Assembly: GCA_016209995.1 (NCBI GenBank) | Contig: JACQVC010000323.1 | Location: 1-5,559 of the forward strand | Length of the DNA: 5,559 bases | Source: Gemmatimonadota bacterium | GTDB lineage: Bacteria; Gemmatimonadota; Gemmatimonadetes; Longimicrobiales; Gaopeijiaceae | Direction: 5' to 3' | In this document: positions 1 to 5,559 of the stretch, piece by piece | How the letters are laid out: each line of letters starts with the position of its first letter | How positions within the stretch are numbered: the first letter of the stretch is position 1 | The notes under the pieces: generated by a model | Databases searched by the model: none | The model's input: only the letters and a program-made list of their open reading frames with translations | Told to the model about the DNA's origin: nothing | Translations under genes and position numbers: made by a program

Positions 1-406
1 GAATGTTTCGGGTCGGACCGAGGCGCCCGACTCGAACGCCGTTTTGCTTCATTTCAAGAACGGAGTATGTGCTTTCTTGGAGTCGAACTATTCCACGGTT
101 TCTGAGGATATCCTGAATATTTATGGTACGGAGGGCGCCATCTATATCAATAAAGGTCGGCTATCCTTGCGATCGGGCCGAGACAAGAAGAGAAGACCTT
201 GTCCGGCAAGGGCGATCGAACTGGAGCCGACTGACAGTCTGAAGGAAGAGATCGACGAGTTTTTTGACGCTGTAGCAGATAGGAGGGTGAGCTTCGAAAC
301 AGGCGTGGAGGAGGCGATCAATGCGTTGGCGGTCATAGAAGCTTGTTATCGAAGCTCGCTGGAGAGGAGTAGCGTGGAGATGAAGATGTTGGAGAAGTAT
401 TTCTGA
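1..406 (+). CDS. Gfo/Idh/MocA-family oxidoreductase, C-terminal fragment (5' end outside window)
   Basis: The frame is open from base 2 to the TGA at 404-406 and gives 134 residues without a proper start, so this is the end of a gene that begins upstream. The segment with 'FKNGVCAFLESNYS', then 'YGTEGAIYI', then 'DSLKEEIDEFFDAV', then 'VEEAINALAVIEACYRSS' follows the pattern of the C-terminal alpha/beta domain of Gfo/Idh/MocA dehydrogenases: strands of the open sheet, the GTEG turn, and the closing helices that carry an (E/D)G-x-A-type repeat. Members use NAD(P) to oxidise or reduce sugars, often nucleotide sugars. The N-terminal Rossmann fold and the catalytic lysine lie outside the window, so the substrate is unknown. 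GC content is about 51% by hand count, with codons such as ATA, TTT and TAT that are scarce in the downstream genes. This suggests a different origin, possibly a sugar or surface-polysaccharide cluster (inference). Confidence 0.82.
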   Translation, partial: NVSGRTEAPDSNAVLLHFKNGVCAFLESNYSTVSEDILNIYGTEGAIYINKGRLSLRSGRDKKRRPCPARAIELEPTDSLKEEIDEFFDAVADRRVSFETGVEEAINALAVIEACYRSSLERSSVEMKMLEKYF

Positions 407-452
407 CCCATCTCGATCGATGCGTTCGGTCGGGTGCGGGCCGTAATGGGCT

Positions 453-1766
453 ATGACTCGTCCTCGCCTGGTTCCGCGGGACATCGCGATCCTGTACGTG
501 CGCGAGCTACGGGCGGCGCTGCGGGAGCGGACGATGGTGATGAACAGTATCCTGCTCCCGATCGTGTTGTATCCGTTCATCCTGTGGGTGACGATCACGG
601 GCATCTCCTTCGTGCAGGGGCTCACGCAGGGCTTCGTGTCTCGCGTGGTGGTGACGGGCCTCCCGCCAGAGCATGCAGAGCTTCGGGATACCCTGGACGC
701 GCTGGAGTCGGTGGAGCTGCGGGACGAGCCCGCGGACGCGGTGGAGGCCGTAGAGGCGGTGAGGGCGAGGGAGCTGGATGCCGTTCTGGAATTCCTGCCA
801 GCGGACGTGGCCGGGTCGGCCCTGAGTGGTAACTTCAGGGTCCGCGTGAGCTTCGACCGTTCGGAGGCAAGGAGTCGCGCGGCCCGGGAGCGTGTGGAGG
901 CCGCGATCGAGCGATACCGGGACCGGTGGCTCGAGTGGGAAGCGGGCGGGCTGGGGCTGACCCCCGAGGAGCTCGAGCAGTTCCGCGTCGCGTCGCGCAA
1001 CGTCGCGAGCGAGCGCGAGATGGGCGCTATGCTCCTGGGCACCATCATCCCGCTGTTCCTCGTCGTGATGGTAGCGCTAGGCTGCTTCGTGCCCGCCGTG
1101 GACGCCACGGCCGGCGAGCGCGAGCGGCGGACCTGGGAGACGACGCTGACGCTGGCGGCGTCGCGCGCGAGCGTGGTGACGGCGAAGTACCTGCACGTGG
1201 CGACGCTGGGCGCGCTGGCCGGAATCCTCAACGCCGTCGCCGTGACCGTGGCGCTGGGCCCGATCTTTCGGCCGCTGATGGCCGGCGGCAGCGAGGCCTT
1301 CGAGTTCCGCATCCCGGTGAGCGCCGTACCGATCATGGTGCTCGGGTCGGCGCTGCTGGCGCTCTTCTTCGCGGCGGCGATGATGATCCTGGCGGCGTTC
1401 GCGCGGACGTTCAAAGAGGGCCAGTCGATGGTCACGCCGGTCTACTGGCTCGCCATAATCCCCATCGTGCTGGGGGAGTCGCCGGACAACCGGCTCACTG
1501 CGGGTATCGCTCTGGTGCCCGTTGCGAACGTGGCGATGATGATCCGGGACGCGATCGTGGGGCGCTTCGCCTGGCCGCTGATCGGGCTCACGCTGCTGGT
1601 GGGGCTGGGCCTAGTGGCGGTCTGCCTCTGGTCTGCCCGCTGGGTGCTTCAGTTCGAGGATCTGCTGTTGGGCTCGTATGACGGCAGCTTCTGGAAGTTC
1701 CTGCGGGATCGCTCGCCGGTCGTCGGCAGGCGCAGCCGACAGGCGCTGGGAAGACCGGCCGCATGA
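453..1766 (+). CDS. ABC-2 type (NatB-like) transporter permease, first subunit
   Basis: This 437-residue membrane protein is the first gene of a permease-ATPase-permease operon. A charged amphipathic N-terminus (residues 8-27) precedes TM1 (about 32-54). A long, largely hydrophilic loop follows (about 57-190), rich in Glu, Arg and Ala and probably outside the membrane. TM2 lies at about 192-216, followed by the cytoplasmic segment 'ATAGERERRTWETTLTLAA' (218-236), which matches the coupling region of NatB-like ABC-2 permeases. Further helices lie at about 246-270, 291-316, 327-341 and 373-396, with 'LVPVANV' at 354-360. The same landmarks recur in the permease half of the 702-residue protein downstream, so the two probably pair. 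The ATG at 453 is the first start after an in-frame TAA at 444-446. No clear Shine-Dalgarno sequence precedes it, but residues 8-30 align with the N-terminus of the second permease, which supports this start. By family it should be an exporter subunit; the substrate is unknown. Confidence 0.88.
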   Translation: MTRPRLVPRDIAILYVRELRAALRERTMVMNSILLPIVLYPFILWVTITGISFVQGLTQGFVSRVVVTGLPPEHAELRDTLDALESVELRDEPADAVEAVEAVRARELDAVLEFLPADVAGSALSGNFRVRVSFDRSEARSRAARERVEAAIERYRDRWLEWEAGGLGLTPEELEQFRVASRNVASEREMGAMLLGTIIPLFLVVMVALGCFVPAVDATAGERERRTWETTLTLAASRASVVTAKYLHVATLGALAGILNAVAVTVALGPIFRPLMAGGSEAFEFRIPVSAVPIMVLGSALLALFFAAAMMILAAFARTFKEGQSMVTPVYWLAIIPIVLGESPDNRLTAGIALVPVANVAMMIRDAIVGRFAWPLIGLTLLVGLGLVAVCLWSARWVLQFEDLLLGSYDGSFWKFLRDRSPVVGRRSRQALGRPAA

Positions 1767-2557
1767 CTGGCCCGACCATCAGCGTGCGAGCGCTGAGCAA
1801 GAGCTTTTACGACGAGTTTCGCGGCGAGGTGCGGGCGGTGGACGGCATCGACTTCGCCTGCCTGCCGGGACAGATCTTCGGTCTACTGGGTGCGAACGGC
1901 GCCGGAAAGACCACGACGCTGCGCATGCTCGCCACGATCCTGAAGCCCACGTCCGGTGAGGCCTCGCTCCTGGGTCACGACGTGGTGGCGGATCCGGAGG
2001 CGGTGCGGCGGAACCTGGGCTTCTACTCCGCCTCGACGGCCCTCTATCCGCGCCTCACGGCCCGGGAGACGCTGGAGTTCTTCGCGCGCGTCAACCGCTA
2101 TCCAGGGGAGCGTGTGACGGAGCGAGTGGACTATCTGGTGGAGCGCTTCGGCATCGCGGAGTACGCCGACGCGCGCGTCGACAAGCTCTCCAGCGGGATG
2201 AAGCAGAAGGTCTCCATCGCCCGCACCGTAGCGCACGATCCGCCCGTCCTCATCTTCGACGAGCCCACCGTGGGCCTGGATGTGCTCAATGCTCTCGAGA
2301 TGCAAGACGTGATCCGGCACCTCAGGGATGACGGGAAGACCATCCTTTTCTCCACGCACATCATGAGCGAGGCGGAGAAGCTCTGCGACCATATCGCCAT
2401 CATCCATCGCGGGAAGATCCTGGCCTCGAACACGCTGGACGGGATGCGGCGAGACACGGGCAAGCACTACCTGGAGGACATCTTCGTCGCGTACGTCGGT
2501 GGCCGGAAGGAGATCGAAGCCGCGGAGCGCGCCGCGCTGGGTGCGCAGGAGCGCTAA
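1763..2557 (+). CDS. ABC transporter ATP-binding protein, NatA-like
   Basis: This is a 264-residue cytoplasmic ATPase that powers the adjoining permeases. Visible motifs in order are Walker A 'GANGAGKT' (43-50), a degenerate Q-loop region 'LGFYSASTALY' (85-95) lacking the usual Gln, the ABC signature 'LSSGMKQKV' (142-150) in place of LSGGQ, Walker B 'PVLIFDEP' (161-168) with catalytic Glu167, the D-loop 'GLD' (171-173) and the switch His199 in 'STHIM'. The 'SSGMKQKVSIAR' form and the altered Q-loop are as I recall them for the NatA (sodium extrusion) branch of ABC-2 ATPases. Length is normal for a single nucleotide-binding domain with a short charged C-terminal tail. The start ATG overlaps the stop of the first permease as ATGA, implying translational coupling. 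A weak 'GGGAAG' lies at 1748-1753. With only one ATPase gene present, it would act as a homodimer under a pair of different permeases (inference). Sodium as substrate is not established. Confidence 0.95.
   Translation: MTGPTISVRALSKSFYDEFRGEVRAVDGIDFACLPGQIFGLLGANGAGKTTTLRMLATILKPTSGEASLLGHDVVADPEAVRRNLGFYSASTALYPRLTARETLEFFARVNRYPGERVTERVDYLVERFGIAEYADARVDKLSSGMKQKVSIARTVAHDPPVLIFDEPTVGLDVLNALEMQDVIRHLRDDGKTILFSTHIMSEAEKLCDHIAIIHRGKILASNTLDGMRRDTGKHYLEDIFVAYVGGRKEIEAAERAALGAQER
2547..2551 (+). promoter_or_regulatory. Ribosome binding site of the permease-CPBP fusion gene
   Basis: AGGAG lies inside the last codons of the ATPase gene, six bases before the ATG at 2558. The upstream TAA stop (2555-2557) directly abuts this ATG, so a terminating ribosome sits on the next start. 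This fixes the start of the 702-residue protein and supports coupled expression of ATPase and second permease. Confidence 0.75.
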
Positions 2558-4666
2558 ATGGCCGGCGGCAGGGAGGTGCTCTGGACCCTGTTCCGGTGCG
2601 AGATCCGCATGCTCCTCCGTGACAAGCGGACCATCTTTATCGGAGTGATCCTCCCGCTCTTCCTGTTTCCCGCGATCATCCTGGTGACGCGCGCGGTGGA
2701 AGAGCGTGAGCGAGTCAGTCTCGAGTCGGCCACCTACTACTACGCAGTCACCGGGACGCAGCGGGACCTGGCCGGGACGCTCGTGCGCGACGCCCTGACG
2801 CGGCGGGCGGCGACTGCTGACACGAGCCAGCCGGCGCTGCACATCGAAGAGAGCCAGGTCGCAGAGCCCGACTCCGCGCTGAGGACCGGAGGCATCCATC
2901 TCGTGGTCGAAGGGATGGCGCCGGACGAGTGGCGCACGGTCCGAGACGAGGAGGAACGAGCGCGACGGGAGCGCGCGGTCACGTCGGGGCGCGGAGACGA
3001 CTCGGAAGCGGCGCCCGCTGCGGACGAGGCGGACGACGTCGAGGTACCGGTCCTGCGGCTGCACTACCGCGACAACAGCCAGCGGTCCGGCGCGGCCATG
3101 CGCGAGGTCCGGGACGCGCTCCGCGACCTCCGCGGCGAGCAACGCGAGCGGCTTTTCCGGGAGCGCGGCTTTCCGCTCGACCCGGCCGACGTGGCCGCGT
3201 TGGAGGCGAACAACCTGGCGACCCGGGAGGAGGAGGCCGGCGCGCTCATCGGCATCCTTCTGGCCCCGCTCATCGTCATGATGATGCTCACGGGTGGATC
3301 CATCGTCGCCGCGGATGCTATCGCCGGGGAGAAGGAGCGCGGGACGCTGGAGACGCTGCTCACCACGGCGGCCCGCCGCTGGGAGGTCGTGTGGGCGAAG
3401 CAGCTCTCTGTCGTGGCCGTGGGCGTGGTCGTCACGCTCATCAACATGCTGAACCTGCTGGTCTACGTGATGCTCGGGGTCTTCGAGCTGCCGGAGGACT
3501 TCGCGGTGAGCGTGACGCCCGCCACGCTCGTAGTGCTCCTCCTGCTCTACCTACCGCTGGCGCTGCTGGTCTCCAGCGCTCAGCTCCTGCTGTCCGGCGT
3601 GTCGAAGACCTACAAGGAGTATCAGTTCAACTTCTTCCCCGTCTTCCTGCTCCTCCTCATTCCGGCCTTTGCCGCCGTGCTGCCCGGAATCGAGCTTCGC
3701 TCGGCGGTGGTGCTCGTGCCGGTGGCGAACGTGGCCGTGGCGTCCCGGGAGGTGCTCACGGGGGAGTTCCATTGGCTCGCCCTGGGCGCCGCCTTCTTCG
3801 TCAACGTCATGGCGTCGGCGTACGCGGCCAGACTCACGGTCGGGACGCTCTCGACAGAGCGGCTCATCACGGCGGCCGAGCTGGACCGAGCGGAGCTGCT
3901 GGGCGGACCCGCGCTCTTCCCTCGCCGCGTGCTGACCTGGTTCGGCGTGCTGTGGGCGCTGCTCCTGGTGACATCGCTCTGGTTCGGGGAGCATGTGGGC
4001 ATCCGCGGACAGGTGACTTTCAACCTGGGCGTTCTGTTTTTCGGCGGAGCGCTCCTGATGATGCGACGCTACCGGCTGGACCCGCGCTCGACTCTGGCGC
4101 TGCGGGCTCCTCCCGCAGCCGCGTGGCTCGCCGTGCTCGTGGGCGCGCCGTCCGGCCTCGTCACCGGCGTGGGAGTCGCTCGCCTGGCGCAGCTCGTCTT
4201 CCCGGTGCCGGAGGAAGTGGTCGAGTCGTTCGGCCAGTACCTGCTGCCGGACGAGCTACCCCTCTGGCAGATCGTGTTCTTCCTGTGCGTGCTCCCGGGG
4301 ATCTGCGAGGAGATCGCGTTCCGCGGGGTGCTCCTGCACGGGCTGCGCCGCCGCTTCCACCCGGTGGTTCTGTGCCTGGTGGTAGGCGCGATCTTCGGGT
4401 TCTTCCACGTGAGCCTGTTCCGGCTGATCCCGACCGCTTACGTAGGTGTGCTCTTGAGCGCCGTGGTCGTGCTGACGGGGTCGATCTTTCCGGCGATGCT
4501 CTGGCACGCGCTGAACAACGCGACGGCGTTGGTGCCCGCACGGCTGGGCCTATGGGAGGGCGAGCAGCTGCCGGAGGGCGTGTTACCGCTGGGCATCGCA
4601 GGGCTGGCCGTCTCCTTCTGGATCTTGTGGCGGACGCGGCGGCTGTATCCGGGGCTGCGCGAATGA
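2558..4666 (+). CDS. ABC-2 (NatB-like) permease fused to C-terminal CPBP intramembrane protease
   Basis: This 702-residue, two-part membrane protein starts at the ATG directly after the ATPase stop, with AGGAG six bases upstream. The N-terminal part (about 1-430) is a NatB-like permease. It has TM1 at about 25-44, a large hydrophilic loop (about 46-226) with a very charged low-complexity stretch at 128-163, TM2 at about 228-252, the coupling segment 'AGEKERGTLETLLTTAARR' (256-274), helices at about 282-306, 321-346, 357-376 and 405-425, and 'LVPVANV' at 386-392. The C-terminal part (about 455-700) is a CPBP/Abi (CAAX protease-like) domain with several more helices. Its three catalytic motifs are all present: EExxxR (Glu584, Glu585, Arg589), FxxxH (Phe613, His617) and HxxxN (His650, Asn654). 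The protease half is therefore expected to be active. CPBP enzymes act in prenyl-protein processing, bacteriocin maturation or immunity; the substrate here is unknown. This permease/CPBP architecture occurs in other bacteria next to NatA-like ATPases. Confidence 0.92.
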   Translation: MAGGREVLWTLFRCEIRMLLRDKRTIFIGVILPLFLFPAIILVTRAVEERERVSLESATYYYAVTGTQRDLAGTLVRDALTRRAATADTSQPALHIEESQVAEPDSALRTGGIHLVVEGMAPDEWRTVRDEEERARRERAVTSGRGDDSEAAPAADEADDVEVPVLRLHYRDNSQRSGAAMREVRDALRDLRGEQRERLFRERGFPLDPADVAALEANNLATREEEAGALIGILLAPLIVMMMLTGGSIVAADAIAGEKERGTLETLLTTAARRWEVVWAKQLSVVAVGVVVTLINMLNLLVYVMLGVFELPEDFAVSVTPATLVVLLLLYLPLALLVSSAQLLLSGVSKTYKEYQFNFFPVFLLLLIPAFAAVLPGIELRSAVVLVPVANVAVASREVLTGEFHWLALGAAFFVNVMASAYAARLTVGTLSTERLITAAELDRAELLGGPALFPRRVLTWFGVLWALLLVTSLWFGEHVGIRGQVTFNLGVLFFGGALLMMRRYRLDPRSTLALRAPPAAAWLAVLVGAPSGLVTGVGVARLAQLVFPVPEEVVESFGQYLLPDELPLWQIVFFLCVLPGICEEIAFRGVLLHGLRRRFHPVVLCLVVGAIFGFFHVSLFRLIPTAYVGVLLSAVVVLTGSIFPAMLWHALNNATALVPARLGLWEGEQLPEGVLPLGIAGLAVSFWILWRTRRLYPGLRE

Positions 4667-4673
4667 CCGCGAC

Positions 4674-4703
4674 TTGCCTCCCCCGTTTCTCCCATCCTAT
4701 TCT
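4674..4703 (+). promoter_or_regulatory. Possible sigma70-like promoter before the M14 peptidase gene
   Basis: In the 113-base gap (4667-4779), TTGCCT at 4674-4679 and TATTCT at 4698-4703 are separated by 18 bases. Each matches 4 of 6 bases of the E. coli -35 and -10 consensus. The stretch around it is richer in T than the flanking genes. The match is weak, and consensus preferences of this phylum are not known to me, so this is only a candidate. No hairpin followed by a T-run, as expected of a terminator for the ABC operon, is visible in the gap. Confidence 0.25.
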
Positions 4704-4767
4704 GTTGCAAGATACGGCCGTCTGGGCGCTTGCACCGCCGATTCCGCATCGGTGATCCGCCCTCCAC

Positions 4768-4773
4768 AAGGAG
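4768..4773 (+). promoter_or_regulatory. Ribosome binding site of the M14 peptidase gene
   Basis: AAGGAG lies six bases before the ATG at 4780. It is the best Shine-Dalgarno match in the window and decides the start of the peptidase, because an in-frame TGA at 4753-4755 rules out any start further upstream. Confidence 0.8.
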
Positions 4774-4779
4774 TCCCGT

Positions 4780-5559
4780 ATGAGCAGACGTGCGGTGAGC
4801 GCCCTATGCGCGCTTCTCCTGATCCCCGCGACCAGCGTACGCGCCGGCGCCCAGCCGCGGTTGAGCCAAATCACGACTCCGCAGGCAGAGCTGGGCTTCG
4901 AGATCGGGACCGACTACCACCTCGCGGACTACACGCAACTGATGGCCTACTGGGCGAAGCTGGCCCGCGAGTCCGATCGTATGGTGCTCGACACGATCGG
5001 TGTTAGCGAGGAGGGTCGGCCTCAGTTGATGGCGATCATCACGTCGCCGGAGAACCAGCGTGGCCTGTCGCGCTACCGCGAGATCGCGGAGCGGCTGGCC
5101 AAGGCAGAGGGGGTGACGGAGGAGGAGGCCTGGCGGCTCGCGTCGGAAGGGAAGGCCGTGGTCTGGATCGATGGCGGCCTGCACGCCAGCGAGGTGCTCG
5201 GGGCCCAACAGCTCATGCAGCTCGTCTACGACATGGTGAGCCTCGCCGATGCGGAGACTATGCGTTTCCTGGATGACATCATCATCCTGGCTGTCCATAC
5301 GAATCCCGACGGTATGGAGCTGCTGAGCGACTGGTACATGCGGGAAGCGGACCCGCTGGCCCGTACCACCAGTGGCATCCCGGTTCTGTACGAGCAGTAC
5401 GCGGGGCACGACAACAACCGCGACTTCTTCATGGCCAACCTGGCCGAGACGCAGAATATGAACCGAGTGGCGTACACGGAGTGGTTCCCGCAGATCGTGT
5501 ACAACCACCACCAGACGGGTCCCGCCGGGACCGTGATGTTCTCGCCTCCCTTCCGGGAC
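4780..5559 (+). CDS. Exported M14-family zinc carboxypeptidase, N-terminal part (3' end outside window)
   Basis: The frame stays open from ATG 4780 to the last base, giving 260 residues of a longer protein. Residues 1-24 look like a Sec signal peptide: Arg-Arg at 3-4, a hydrophobic core around 8-17, and a probable cut after 'AGA' (22-24) before Gln-Pro. The mature part shows M14 metallopeptidase hallmarks. The zinc motif HxxE is His135 and Glu138 in 'GGLHASEVLGAQQ'. 'NPDG' lies at 175-178. 'NNRD' at 212-215 fits the Asn-Arg substrate-binding pair. 'YNHHQTG' at 241-247 contains the likely third zinc ligand, most probably His244. The catalytic Glu near the domain end is beyond the window. The enzyme should remove C-terminal residues from peptides in the periplasm or outside the cell. 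Exact specificity is unknown, and large M14 members of this kind often carry extra C-terminal domains. It follows the ABC operon by 113 bases with its own ribosome binding site, so co-transcription is uncertain. Confidence 0.9.
   Translation, partial: MSRRAVSALCALLLIPATSVRAGAQPRLSQITTPQAELGFEIGTDYHLADYTQLMAYWAKLARESDRMVLDTIGVSEEGRPQLMAIITSPENQRGLSRYREIAERLAKAEGVTEEEAWRLASEGKAVVWIDGGLHASEVLGAQQLMQLVYDMVSLADAETMRFLDDIIILAVHTNPDGMELLSDWYMREADPLARTTSGIPVLYEQYAGHDNNRDFFMANLAETQNMNRVAYTEWFPQIVYNHHQTGPAGTVMFSPPFRD

Noticed and set aside
407..452. Possible terminator or promoter between the oxidoreductase and the first permease
   Set aside because: No stable hairpin with a T-run and no pair of -35/-10-like boxes at sensible spacing could be found in these 46 bases.
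733..762. Imperfect short direct repeat encoding Ala-Val-Glu-Ala-Val-Glu-Ala-Val in the first permease
   Set aside because: It is a local codon-level repeat in a helical Ala/Glu-rich loop and does not extend into a larger repeat array.
161..1435. Long antisense open frame (424 codons) across the oxidoreductase end and first permease
   Set aside because: Its translation is Ser/Arg/Thr/Ala-rich with no domain pattern; it spans two unrelated sense genes and is a typical GC-rich shadow of well-supported genes on the + strand.
1883..3142. Antisense open frame (419 codons) across the ATPase and second permease
   Set aside because: It covers the Walker A to D-loop coding sequence on the other strand, has Arg/Val/His-rich composition, and no recognisable fold or ribosome binding site.
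4714..4721. 8-base palindrome ACGGCCGT in the gap before the M14 gene
   Set aside because: Too short and GC-rich to stand out from chance in this composition, with no second copy and no T-run to make a terminator.
2929..4755. Out-of-frame + strand open frame (608 codons) within the permease-CPBP gene
   Set aside because: Arg/Gly/Ala/Pro-rich translation without motifs, fully inside a gene whose own frame carries clear permease and protease motifs.
4674..5006. Short + frame starting in the gap and running into the M14 gene
   Set aside because: It overlaps the signal peptide and N-terminus of the M14 peptidase in another frame; no ribosome binding site, and the competing frame has AAGGAG plus zinc-binding motifs.

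Overview
The window comes from a GC-rich bacterium and contains five genes, all on the + strand. Two of them are cut by the window edges. The M14 peptidase with its export signal, and the operon of sodium-extrusion-like ABC genes with a CPBP protease fused to one permease, resemble gene content common in Gemmatimonadota and related soil or marine phyla. That taxonomic guess rests on protein style only and is moderate to weak.

Layout. (1) Bases 1-406 hold the C-terminal end of a Gfo/Idh/MocA-type NAD(P)-dependent oxidoreductase. By hand count it is about 51% GC, clearly lower than the rest, which is roughly two thirds GC or more. (2) Bases 407-452 are a short gap with no convincing terminator or promoter. 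(3) Bases 453-4666 are a tightly packed three-gene operon: an ABC-2/NatB-like permease (437 aa), a NatA-like ATPase (264 aa, overlapping the previous gene by ATGA), and a 702-aa protein that joins a second NatB-like permease to a C-terminal CPBP (CAAX protease/bacteriocin-processing) membrane protease with its catalytic motifs intact. (4) Bases 4667-4779 are a 113-base gap with a possible weak promoter and a good Shine-Dalgarno site. (5) From 4780 to the window end runs the N-terminal part of an exported M14 zinc carboxypeptidase.

How the genes work together. The two permeases share the same landmarks: a basic N-terminal helix before TM1, a large loop after TM1, the AGE(R/K)ERxTxET coupling segment, a (F/Y)KE segment and an LVPVANV segment. 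They look like diverged paralogues that would form a heterodimeric channel driven by a homodimer of the single ATPase. By analogy with NatAB this would be an exporter; the substrate cannot be read from the sequence. The attached CPBP domain could process a peptide or protein in the membrane next to the exporter, but this is inference. The M14 peptidase has its own ribosome binding site and a gap before it, so it may be a separate transcription unit.

I see no CRISPR array, RNA gene, insertion sequence or evident new system. The most notable items are the permease-protease fusion, the asymmetric permease pair and the base-composition break near base 406.
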